From Pseudomonadota bacterium (GTDB lineage Bacteria; Pseudomonadota; Alphaproteobacteria; Rs-D84), in the NCBI GenBank assembly GCA_009781955.1, contig WQUT01000054.1:1-10754 (forward strand): a stretch of 10,754 bases of DNA, written 5' to 3'. Under the pieces are notes generated by a model, which was not told where the DNA came from, made no database searches, and worked only from the letters and a program-made list of their open reading frames with translations. Of this stretch, positions 1 through 4,354 are shown one piece after another; within the stretch, counting starts at the first letter, position 1; every line of letters begins with the position of its first letter. The translations under genes were made by a program, and so were the position numbers.

Positions 1-1
1 T

Positions 2-100
2 TATCGTTCTTCGTCGGACAAATCAAAATCAAACAACTATTCCACGCGCGGAAACATAAATCCATACACCGGCAAAAAGGGAACCAAGAAGGCGTATTAA
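2..100 (+). CDS. 3' end of a gene ending in an NNYSTRGNINPYTG motif
   Basis: Only the last 32 codons are present, read in the frame ending at the TAA at 98-100. The visible tail is rich in Ser, Asn, Lys and Tyr and contains NNYSTRGNINPYTGKKGTK. From memory, similar tails (NYSxxGNxNPYTGK) occur at the end of small secreted or periplasmic proteins of proteobacteria, and I know of no assigned function. The TAA shares its A with the ATG of the next gene (TAATG), which suggests translational coupling with the lipoprotein that follows. The start, signal peptide and full domain content lie outside the window. Confidence 0.7.
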   Translation, partial: YRSSSDKSKSNNYSTRGNINPYTGKKGTKKAY

Positions 101-228
101 TGATGAAAAAATTTACTTTGATTTTTGCTCTTTGCTCTTTGCTCTTTGCCCTTTCTGCCTGCGGCGTCAAGACAGAACCGGAACGCCCCGGCAATCCTAA
201 CTTTCCGCGCAATTATCCTGTGGATTAA
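100..228 (+). CDS. LptM-like mini-lipoprotein, 42 aa
   Basis: This 42-residue protein starts at the first of two adjacent ATGs (100 or 103), overlapping the previous stop. It has a lysine-containing n-region, a hydrophobic stretch (residues 5-18) and a lipobox ending LSAC, with the lipidated Cys at residue 21. The mature part is only about 22 residues: CGVKTEPERPGN, then PNFPRNYPVD. Size and Cys-Gly start followed by a Pro/Asn/Tyr-rich tail match the LptM (YifL) family of tiny outer-membrane lipoproteins, which assist oxidative maturation of the LptD translocon in enterobacteria; assigning that role here is inference. Codons 10-18 are encoded by four tandem 7-bp units, so gain or loss of one unit would shift the frame. 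It was too short for a conventional ORF cut-off. Confidence 0.75.
   Translation: MMKKFTLIFALCSLLFALSACGVKTEPERPGNPNFPRNYPVD
127..154 (+). repeat. Tandem heptamer array, 4 x GNTCTTT, in a signal peptide
   Basis: Three identical units GCTCTTT (127-133, 134-140, 141-147) and one variant GCCCTTT (148-154) lie inside the lipoprotein gene. Three units span 21 bp, so the encoded peptide repeats every seven residues (FALCSLL) and supplies the hydrophobic core of the signal peptide. The same unit recurs in arrays near the right end of the window. Confidence 0.9.
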
Positions 229-244
229 TTCAAAAGGATAAAAA

Positions 245-622
245 ATGAAAAAACATTTATTCATTATTATGATTGCCGCGGCCTTGCCGCTGGCCGCGTG
301 CGGCCCGGATGAGCCGACAGGATACAGAAAAACCCTGGCGAAAGATTTCCGTTATGTGTGCATGGGGCAAATAGAACAGCAGACCAGAAACGCGGGCCGC
401 AATTGGGATCAGATTCAAACGGACAGGGTCGCCGCGTTCTGCGAATGCGTGGGGAACAAGGTGGCGGCCGCGCTATCCGACAAGGAGGTAGAGGCGGCAA
501 AAAAATACGACGACGGCGCGCGTCTGCCGATAGAGTATCTGGGCCAGTCGCAAAGCTTTCTGGATAAATGGCAAAAGGCGGCCGTGAAATGCGGCGAAAA
601 AATGCAGGACAAAGCGCTGTAA
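245..622 (+). CDS. Small lipoprotein with four cysteines, function unknown
   Basis: The protein has 125 residues. The signal peptide (MKKHLFIIMIAAALPLAAC) ends in a clear lipobox with lipidated Cys19. The mature part has four further cysteines (C39, C66, C68, C116), including an FCEC motif at 65-68. The even number would allow two disulfides in the periplasm. The C-terminal half is mostly charged and helical, with KEVEAAKKYDDG and FLDKWQKAAVK. The start is supported by AAAAGGA at 232-238, 6 bp before the ATG. It follows the mini-lipoprotein by 16 bp and is probably cotranscribed with it. I do not recognise the family; an envelope role is inferred from lipidation only. A hairpin with a T-rich descending arm at 642-664 may end the transcript. 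Confidence 0.85.
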   Translation: MKKHLFIIMIAAALPLAACGPDEPTGYRKTLAKDFRYVCMGQIEQQTRNAGRNWDQIQTDRVAAFCECVGNKVAAALSDKEVEAAKKYDDGARLPIEYLGQSQSFLDKWQKAAVKCGEKMQDKAL

Positions 623-641
623 ATCCGGCGCACTCTTTTAA

Positions 642-918
642 ACAAAACTCTGAAAGAGTTTTGTCATTCCCGCGCAGGTTTAGTAATCAAATTTGCCACG
701 TTGTAATTCCGGCGACCCGGGTCCCGCCGCAATCTTTTTTGATTGCGGCGAGCGGGGACGGCCGGAGCGAGTCTATAACATTGTAGGGGCAAATAATTAT
801 TTGCCCCTACATAATTCCGTTATACTCTCGTATATTTCATATCTGTTTGAAAATCCGATGGTTTAAAGCCCTATTCCGGCCTTCGCCGGAATGACAAAAA
901 TTACTTCGTAATTTTTGT
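642..918. repeat. Gene-free block of nested palindromes with inverted hairpin ends (REP/MITE-like)
   Basis: Positions 623-962 contain no gene I can support. The block is almost entirely inverted repeats. Its left end is the hairpin ACAAAACTCT / AGAGTTTTGT (642-664, loop GAA) followed by CATTCCCGCG. Its right end, read on the minus strand, is ACAAAAATTAC / GTAATTTTTGT (918-894, loop GAA) followed by CATTCCGGCG. The ends are therefore diverged inverted copies of one pattern. Inside lie a 10-bp stem with a T6 loop (725-750), set in a larger imperfect hairpin (about 706-766), a perfect 30-bp palindrome (782-811) and ATTCCGGC / GCCGGAAT (873-892). It separates two convergent genes. Such sequences are typical of dispersed non-coding repeats in proteobacteria. 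No transposase is present. Confidence 0.75.
782..811. repeat. Perfect 30-bp palindrome
   Basis: The left arm TGTAGGGGCAAATAA (782-796) is followed directly by its exact reverse complement (797-811) with no spacer. The GTAGGGGC...GCCCCTAC outer ends resemble a palindromic repeat that I remember as frequent in unrelated bacterial genomes. Confidence 0.9.
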
Positions 919-962
919 AAGGTGCTACCTGGTAAAACAGAGTATTTAACGAATCGCTTTAA

Positions 963-1415
963 TTATTCCGCTGGCGCATTTGTTTTGGATTCCATCGCCG
1001 GCGTATCATCCGTTGTCGCGCCCGCGGAGGGTTGGACCGCGGCGGCCGCGCCGCAATGATTCTGACAATTATCAAACAGCCATTTTGACATGTCGCCGGA
1101 ATAATTCACGCCCATCTTGTCAAAGCTGGTTCCAAACACGGCGTTCGCCGCCGCCAATGTGACCCGATAAAATCCGGTATAGGCGCCCTTTTCGCCGACG
1201 CATACGACCTCTGCCGGGTCCATTTCGCGCGAATAAGACACCCGCCGGCCGAGCGTTTCCGCCGTGCAATCCGGGAAAAATATTCTGCAATATCCCGCCG
1301 CCGTTCCGTCCCATGTTTTTTGGTCCAGGCCGTCCGAACAAGACGCGCCGAACGCCGCGCCCGCAATCCAGGCCGGCGCAATCGCGCAGATGGCGATGCG
1401 TGTAAGTTTTCTCAT
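963..1415 (-). CDS. Secreted six-cysteine protein, function unknown
   Basis: The 150-residue protein begins MRKLTRIAICAIAPAW and has a Sec signal peptide probably cleaved near residues 21-24 (AAFGA). The mature protein has six cysteines (C26, C43, C50, C72, C117, C121), enough for three disulfides, and a low-complexity Ala/Thr/Glu tail after residue 122. I chose the start at 1415 because AAGGGG lies 6 bp upstream; a longer reading frame to 1469 would run through the promoter. That promoter is a perfect TTGACA-17-TATAAT (1469-1441), so strong constitutive expression is expected. I do not recognise the family. It is convergent with the lipoprotein genes and divergent from tRNA-Ala. Confidence 0.85.
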   Translation of the reverse strand: MRKLTRIAICAIAPAWIAGAAFGASCSDGLDQKTWDGTAAGYCRIFFPDCTAETLGRRVSYSREMDPAEVVCVGEKGAYTGFYRVTLAAANAVFGTSFDKMGVNYSGDMSKWLFDNCQNHCGAAAAVQPSAGATTDDTPAMESKTNAPAE

Positions 1416-1440
1416 GTTTTTCCCCTTTTGTTTCATGTCA

Positions 1441-1469
1441 ATTATAACCATGCCGGCGCGGCGTGTCAA
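1441..1469 (-). promoter_or_regulatory. Consensus sigma70 promoter for the secreted six-cysteine protein
   Basis: On the minus strand the -35 is TTGACA (1469-1464) and the -10 is TATAAT (1446-1441), with a 17-bp spacer. All twelve bases match consensus. Transcription should start near 1434, leaving a leader of about 20 nt with the SD sequence. Confidence 0.85.
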
Positions 1470-1475
1470 TTTTAT

Positions 1476-1504
1476 TTGACTTTCGCGGCCATGAACGGTA
1501 AAAT
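1476..1504 (+). promoter_or_regulatory. Sigma70 promoter for tRNA-Ala
   Basis: TTGACT (1476-1481), a 17-bp spacer and TAAAAT (1499-1504) place the start a few bases before the tRNA at 1516. The -35 box lies 6 bp from the -35 of the divergent promoter. Confidence 0.8.
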
Positions 1505-1515
1505 ACGTGCCGCTT

Positions 1516-1591
1516 GGGGTTGTAGCTCAGTTGGTAGAGCACTTGCATGGCATGCAAGGGGTCGAGAGTTCGAGTCTCTTCAGCTCCACCA
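1516..1591 (+). tRNA. tRNA-Ala(GGC)
   Basis: A full cloverleaf is present. The acceptor GGGGTTG pairs with CAGCTCC and includes the G3:U70 wobble pair that is the identity element of alanine tRNA. The D arm carries AGCTCAGTTGGTAGAGC. The anticodon stem CTTGC/GCAAG encloses ATGGCAT, giving anticodon GGC. The T arm AGAGTTCGAGTCTCT is present. The discriminator is A1588 and CCA is encoded at 1589-1591. Confidence 0.95.
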
Positions 1592-1605
1592 CCATTCGCC
1601 CGTCG

Positions 1606-1695
1606 CTTCGCGCCGAGGCTTCGGGCGGCAAGCCACCCGAATAGCGAGCAGTTGCACGCGAAGGAGTGTCCGCCATAGCCTTGGCGGCGGCGGAC
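1606..1695. repeat. GC-rich structured spacer between two tRNA genes
   Basis: The 133 bp between tRNA-Ala and tRNA-His hold three inverted repeats and no credible gene. They are CTTCGCG (1606-1612) with CGCGAAG (1657-1663); TTCGGGCGG (1620-1628) with CCACCCGAA (1633-1641), one mismatch; and GTCCGCC (1668-1674) with GGCGGAC (1689-1695). The first encloses the second. The block could be processed tRNA spacer, a dispersed repeat, or a small structured RNA; the sequence alone does not decide. Confidence 0.5.
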
Positions 1696-1724
1696 TGGTC
1701 ACTTTCAAAAATTATAAATCCCAT

Positions 1725-1802
1725 GGCGGGTGTAGCTCAGTTGGTTAGAGCGTCGGTTTGTGGTACCGAATGTCGCCGGTTCAAATCCGGTCACTCGCCC
1801 CA
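1725..1802 (+). tRNA. tRNA-His(GTG)
   Basis: The anticodon stem TCGGT/ACCGA encloses TTGTGGT, giving anticodon GTG. The acceptor has eight pairs when the extra G at 1725 (G-1) is paired with C1799 (C73), the genomically encoded G-1:C73 pair that marks bacterial histidine tRNA. CCA is encoded at 1800-1802. A TATAAA box at 1713-1718 could be a -10, but the match at -35 is poor (CGGACT), so cotranscription with tRNA-Ala is equally possible. Confidence 0.95.
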
Positions 1803-1815
1803 TCTATAAATATTT

Positions 1816-1835
1816 CCGGGCCTGCCCGGTTCTTT
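1816..1835 (+). terminator. Terminator after tRNA-His
   Basis: CCGGG (1816-1820) pairs with CCCGG (1825-1829) and is followed by TTCTTT, 13 bp after the tRNA 3' end. Confidence 0.65.
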
Positions 1836-1850
1836 AATAAAAATCTATGC

Positions 1851-1945
1851 TTGGCAATTTCAATATACAGTGTATTATTGGTATAAATAATTGTGTCACT
1901 TTACGACATTCTGGATGCGAAAAACCCGCTTGCGCGGGCTTTTTC
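1851..1945 (+). ncRNA. Possible short transcript between tRNA-His and the TA operon
   Basis: TTGGCA (1851-1856) and TATTAT (1873-1878), 16 bp apart, form a plausible plus-strand promoter. A terminator hairpin with a T5 tract ends at 1944, about 60 bp after the expected start, and no reading frame fits between. The near-palindrome ATACAGTGTAT lies in the promoter. The hairpin alone is explained as the terminator of the opposing TA operon, so a small RNA is only a hypothesis. Confidence 0.25.
1920..1944. terminator. Bidirectional terminator downstream of the TA operon
   Basis: CCCGC (1925-1929) pairs with GCGGG (1934-1938) around a TTGC loop, flanked by A5 on the left and CTTTTT on the right, so it has a U tract in both directions. 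It lies 11 bp beyond the antitoxin stop on the minus strand. Confidence 0.85.
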
Positions 1946-1955
1946 AAGTGAAACT

Positions 1956-2282
1956 TTACGCCACCATCCGTTTTAATTCGCCGGATCCTGTCGCTGCCGG
2001 CACGATGGACATACGAACGCCGATCGCGCCCAGGAACTTTTGCACGCTGGAGAATTCCGGATTGCCGCCCTCGGCCAGCATTTTATACAGGCCGCGCGCG
2101 CTGATCCCCATGTTGCGCGCGATGGCGGACATGTTTTGGGCGCGCGCGACATTCGCCATTGCTTTGCGTATGATGGCGGGGTCGCCATCTTCAAACGCCG
2201 CGGCAAGGTATCCCGCGTAATCGCTTTCATTGTGCAGTATTTCCGCAACATCCCATTTGCTTACTGTTATTTTCTTTTTCAT
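1956..2282 (-). CDS. HI1420-type antitoxin (HTH), type II TA system
   Basis: The 108-residue protein matches the 'putative addiction module antidote' family (HI1420 / TIGR02684-type). The N-terminal segment SKWDVAEILHNESDYAGYLAAAFEDGDP (residues 8-35) is typical. It is followed by a helix-turn-helix of Cro/C1 type, MSAIARNMGISARGLYKML (51-69), and the conserved NPEFSSVQKFLGAIGVRMSI (74-93). Antitoxins of this type neutralise the partner toxin and, with it, repress the operon. It starts 2 bp after the toxin stop. The SD (GAGGTG) lies in the last toxin codons, so translation is probably coupled. The toxin-first order is normal for this family. Confidence 0.92.
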   Translation of the reverse strand: MKKKITVSKWDVAEILHNESDYAGYLAAAFEDGDPAIIRKAMANVARAQNMSAIARNMGISARGLYKMLAEGGNPEFSSVQKFLGAIGVRMSIVPAATGSGELKRMVA

Positions 2283-2284
2283 TT

Positions 2285-2575
2285 TTACACCTCTTTTTCT
2301 ATTATTTTTGCTGTTTTTATATCGCGCTTTTGGCTGGACTTATCCCCGCCGCAAAGCAGGATTATGATTTCCCGGCCGCGGACCGTGTAATACAACCGGT
2401 ATCCGGGGCCATAGTGAATGCGCAGCTCTGAAACGCCGTCGCCGACCGTATGGTGGTCGCCCAGATTCCCTTCTTCCACCTTGTCAATGCAGACGCTGAT
2501 TTTATGCTGGGCCGTTTTATCCCGCAGATTTTCCAGCCATTCCATAAATACGTTTGTTTTTGATACTTTATACAC
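2285..2575 (-). CDS. HI1419-type RelE/ParE-superfamily toxin (Gp49-like)
   Basis: The 96-residue protein matches the HI1419 / Gp49-like toxin family (TIGR02683-type). It carries the signature GNLGDHHTVGDGVSELRIHYG followed by PGYRLYY (37-63) and the C-terminal IILLCGGDKSSQKRDIKTAKII (71-92). RelE-superfamily members are usually ribosome-dependent mRNA endonucleases; that activity is inferred from the family. The conserved basic and aromatic residues (R52, Y55, R60, Y62, K79, R84) are present and the length is normal, so it appears intact. The start is GTG at 2575, with AAGGA 8 bp upstream; an internal ATG at codon 11 would remove the first beta-strand. It is the first gene of the operon. Confidence 0.9.
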   Translation of the reverse strand: MYKVSKTNVFMEWLENLRDKTAQHKISVCIDKVEEGNLGDHHTVGDGVSELRIHYGPGYRLYYTVRGREIIILLCGGDKSSQKRDIKTAKIIEKEV

Positions 2576-2600
2576 CGTGCTTTTCCTTTGTTTCTATCCC

Positions 2601-2630
2601 TATTATGAACCATAGTTCATAATAAATCAA
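2601..2630 (-). promoter_or_regulatory. TA operon promoter with embedded palindromic operator
   Basis: On the minus strand the -35 TTGATT (2630-2625) and the -10 CATAAT (2607-2602) have a 17-bp spacer. A perfect 10-bp inverted repeat, TATTATGAAC (2601-2610) and GTTCATAATA (2615-2624) around CATA, covers exactly the spacer and the -10. It is the obvious binding site for the HTH antitoxin or TA complex, giving autorepression. The predicted start near 2594 leaves about 20 nt before the GTG. Confidence 0.8.
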
Positions 2631-2681
2631 GCGAAAAATTATAAAAAATGCGCCGGAAAATCCAGCGGCCAAATGGATAGC

Positions 2682-2700
2682 TTTACGATAAAATCGTAAA
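2682..2700. other. Hairpin TTTACGAT / ATCGTAAA
   Basis: An 8-bp perfect inverted repeat (2682-2689, 2693-2700) with an AAA loop sits 1 bp beyond the stop of the candidate small gene on the minus strand. It lacks a U tract, so terminator function is uncertain. Confidence 0.45.
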
Positions 2701-2701
2701 A

Positions 2702-2818
2702 CTACTTTTTCCAGAAAATTTCGGCGGCTAGGACAATTACGGCCGCGCCTTTACCGCCCTGATTAAAATAATTCCGTTCTTGTTGATGCGCGTGCTGGCC
2801 CTGAGTGTATGGTTTCAT
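2702..2818 (-). CDS. Candidate 38-aa small protein, possibly leaderless
   Basis: An uninterrupted frame from ATG at 2818 to TAG at 2704-2702 encodes MKPYTQGQHAHQQERNYFNQ followed by GGKGAAVIVLAAEIFWKK. The N-terminal half is polar with many Gln, Asn and His residues; the C-terminal part is hydrophobic (AAVIVLAAEIFW) and ends in two lysines. No SD precedes it, but an extended -10, TGGTATAAT, ends exactly 7 bp before the ATG, which would place the transcript start at or beside the start codon. A hairpin follows the stop. I do not recognise a family. The alternatives are a non-coding transcript or a chance frame, so the coding claim is moderate. Confidence 0.4.
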   Translation of the reverse strand: MKPYTQGQHAHQQERNYFNQGGKGAAVIVLAAEIFWKK

Positions 2819-2825
2819 GGTAATT

Positions 2826-2834
2826 ATTATACCA
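2826..2834 (-). promoter_or_regulatory. Extended -10 promoter upstream of the 38-aa frame
   Basis: TG-G-TATAAT is a full extended -10 match. The -35 position is poor (TTCAAG). The box sits inside an imperfect inverted repeat, GTTTCATGGTA (2812-2822) and TACCATAAAAC (2830-2840), which spans both the -10 and the ATG and could be an operator or a hairpin. It is divergent from the frr promoter and the two -35 regions overlap. Confidence 0.55.
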
Positions 2835-2849
2835 TAAAACTTAAAATTC

Positions 2850-2878
2850 TTGAAATTTCAATCCGCCGCTGCTATGGT
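2850..2878 (+). promoter_or_regulatory. Promoter for frr
   Basis: TTGAAA (2850-2855), a 17-bp spacer and TATGGT (2873-2878) lie just upstream of the frr SD (AAAGGAG). frr therefore seems to have its own promoter. Confidence 0.6.
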
Positions 2879-2900
2879 GAAATAGCTGAAAGGAGAAAAT

Positions 2901-3461
2901 ATGGAATATGCCAGTATAAAGTCCGAGGCGGAATCAAAAACCGCCGCAACCATAGAAGTTTTGAAATCCGAATATCTGGGCCTGCGCACCGGGCGCGCGT
3001 CGGTGCATCTGCTGGACGGGGTGCGCGTGGACGTGTATGACACCGAAATGCCCCTGTCCCAGGTCGCGACGGTTTCCGCGACGGACGCGCAGACGCTGTC
3101 CGTGTCCGTATGGGACGCATCAAACGCGGCCAAGGTGGAAAAGGCCATTCGCGATTCGGGACTGGGCCTGAACCCGCAAACCGCCGGCGGGGTCATACGC
3201 ATCAACATGCCGCCCCTGACCGAAGAACGCCGCAAAGAACTGGTGAAAGTGGCGCGCGGATACGCCGAAGAGGCCAAGATTTCCATGCGCAACATCCGCC
3301 AGGATTTGATGGGAAAAATCAAGCGTGCCGAAACGGACAAAGAAATTTCCGAAGACGACAGGAAGCGTTACGAAGAAGACCTGCAGAAAGTTTTTGACGC
3401 CCGCGGGCAAGAGGTTGACGGGGTGGCCAAGGGCAAGGAAGCAGACATCCTGACCGTATAA
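2901..3461 (+). CDS. frr: Ribosome recycling factor
   Basis: The 186-residue protein is the normal RRF length. RRF acts with EF-G to split the post-termination ribosome and release mRNA and tRNA. Conserved segments are in order: LRTGRAS (28-34), the beta-rich domain II (about residues 31-105), NPQTAGGVIRINMPPLTEER (91-110) ending that domain, and the C-terminal helices with SMRNIRQDLMGKIKRAE (128-144) and DDRKRYEEDLQKV (152-164). AAAGGAG precedes the ATG at the right distance. In many proteobacteria frr lies in tsf-pyrH-frr-uppS; here it stands alone between a promoter and a strong terminator, with the TA module to the left and a tRNA to the right. That isolation suggests rearrangement of the classical cluster. 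Confidence 0.98.
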   Translation: MEYASIKSEAESKTAATIEVLKSEYLGLRTGRASVHLLDGVRVDVYDTEMPLSQVATVSATDAQTLSVSVWDASNAAKVEKAIRDSGLGLNPQTAGGVIRINMPPLTEERRKELVKVARGYAEEAKISMRNIRQDLMGKIKRAETDKEISEDDRKRYEEDLQKVFDARGQEVDGVAKGKEADILTV

Positions 3462-3464
3462 ACG

Positions 3465-3487
3465 CGGGGCGTACGCCCCGTTTTTTT
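3465..3487 (+). terminator. Rho-independent terminator of frr
   Basis: The perfect palindrome CGGGGCGTACGCCCCG (3465-3480) is followed by T7, 3 bp after the frr stop. Confidence 0.95.
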
Positions 3488-3490
3488 ATT

Positions 3491-3519
3491 TTTGCATTTT
3501 AGCCGCGTTAGTGTAAAAT
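3491..3519 (+). promoter_or_regulatory. Promoter for tRNA-Arg
   Basis: TTTGCA (3491-3496), a 17-bp spacer and TAAAAT (3514-3519) lie between the frr terminator and the tRNA, with a predicted start about 4 bp before the tRNA. Confidence 0.6.
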
Positions 3520-3529
3520 GCAGGCCTGC

Positions 3530-3605
3530 GTTCCCATAGTTCAATTGGATAGAACAAGTTCCTCCTAAGAATTAGATCCAGGTTCGATTCCTGGTGGGAA
3601 CGCCA
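3530..3605 (+). tRNA. tRNA-Arg(CCT)
   Basis: The acceptor GTTCCCA pairs with TGGGAAC, the discriminator is G3602 and CCA is encoded at 3603-3605. The D arm is GTTCAATTGGATAGAAC. The anticodon stem AGTTC/GAATT contains a G:U pair and encloses CTCCTAA, giving anticodon CCT. The T arm CCAGGTTCGATTCCTGG is canonical. The D and anticodon stems are unusually AT-rich for a bacterial arginine tRNA, but all pairs are intact. Confidence 0.95.
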
Positions 3606-3669
3606 TCCGCCTTCGTTTACACTACGGCGCGACGAACCAAATAAAAACCACTCGCGGTAAAATCTCTGG

Positions 3670-3697
3670 TTGACGGGCGCGATGAATAGGGTATAAT
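3670..3697 (+). promoter_or_regulatory. Promoter for the ICMT-like gene
   Basis: TTGACG (3670-3675), a 16-bp spacer and TATAAT (3692-3697). The leader of about 25 nt contains AAAAAAAGGA before the ATG at 3728. Confidence 0.8.
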
Positions 3698-3727
3698 GAT
3701 GCCCACAAAATAAAAAAAGGATCTCGC

Positions 3728-4315
3728 ATGCAGCCCGGACAAGGTTGGATCAACAGAAACAGAAAACCGTTCCTGTGGGTGAACGGAATTGTATTCGTCC
3801 TGTTCTGGATTTTCACTAACCCTCTGCTGCCGCTGTCGTATCCGCTGAGAGAGGTTCTGGTCGGATTCGGATACCTGTTCATAATCATCGGGGTTCTGGG
3901 GCGCGTGTATTCGTCGCTGACGATCGCGTCGCACAAGGATGCGCAAATAGTAAAAACGGAAATGTATTCCGTCGTCCGGCACCCGCTGTATTTCTCGTCG
4001 TTCGTGATCATCATCGGAATTGGAATGCTGACCGGGCGGCCAGAATTGCTGGCGTATATAATCGCGTTCTTTCTGGCATGCTTTTATCCGATGATTCTGA
4101 ACGAAGAAAAATATCTGGGCGACAAATTCGGGCGGGAATACGCGGATTATAAAAAGCAAGTGCCGATGCTGATTCCGAATTTCTCAAAATGGCGCGCGCG
4201 CGACAATATTGAAATAAATCTGAAACTGGTGACGCGGACGATTTTGGATGGATCCGTGCTGCTGCTGATTCCGCCGGTTTTGGAAATCATCGGATATGTA
4301 AAAAGCCTGATTTAA
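3728..4315 (+). CDS. ICMT/PEMT-type membrane methyltransferase
   Basis: The 195-residue integral membrane protein resembles the isoprenylcysteine carboxyl methyltransferase / phospholipid methyltransferase superfamily. Predicted membrane segments lie at about residues 16-32, 41-60, 88-103, 106-122 and 172-192. The SAM-binding signature is present: MYSVVRHPLYFSSF (79-92) with RHPLY, then NEEKYLGDKFGREYADYKKQ (125-144) leading to VP (145-146). Bacterial members methylate various lipophilic or isoprenoid acceptors and the real substrate here cannot be told. It has its own promoter and terminator, so it is probably monocistronic. It is convergent with the M20 gene. Confidence 0.85.
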   Translation: MQPGQGWINRNRKPFLWVNGIVFVLFWIFTNPLLPLSYPLREVLVGFGYLFIIIGVLGRVYSSLTIASHKDAQIVKTEMYSVVRHPLYFSSFVIIIGIGMLTGRPELLAYIIAFFLACFYPMILNEEKYLGDKFGREYADYKKQVPMLIPNFSKWRARDNIEINLKLVTRTILDGSVLLLIPPVLEIIGYVKSLI

Positions 4316-4316
4316 T

Positions 4317-4338
4317 AAAACCCGCGTTTGCGGGTTTT
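4317..4338. terminator. Bidirectional terminator between convergent genes
   Basis: CCCGC (4321-4325) pairs with GCGGG (4330-4334) around GTTT, with A4 before and T4 after. It serves the ICMT-like gene on plus and the M20 gene on minus. Confidence 0.85.
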
Positions 4339-4354
4339 ATTTTATAACGCGGTT

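Noticed and set aside
1416..1469. N-terminal extension of the six-cysteine protein by 18 residues
   Set aside because: The added codons cover the perfect consensus promoter, while the shorter start has its own SD and a normal signal peptide.
1527..1724. Minus-strand frame of 65 codons including VELKRLELSTPCMPCK
   Set aside because: This peptide is the familiar antisense translation of a tRNA gene (here tRNA-Ala), a common mis-annotation.
1320..1748. Long plus-strand frame of 142 codons
   Set aside because: It runs through the promoter, all of tRNA-Ala and the start of tRNA-His, and lies partly antisense to a gene with a signal peptide and SD. The tRNA calls are far stronger.
1891..2220. Plus-strand frame of 109 codons
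   Set aside because: It overlaps a terminator and is antisense to the well-matched antitoxin gene.
3530..3605. tRNA-Arg considered as a possible pseudo-tRNA because of its AT-rich anticodon and D stems
   Set aside because: All stems pair (with one G:U), the loops are canonical, CCA is encoded and a promoter precedes it.
3617..4159. Minus-strand frames of 180 and 130 codons
   Set aside because: They are antisense to the ICMT-like gene, which has promoter, SD, membrane segments and family motifs; the frames lack these.
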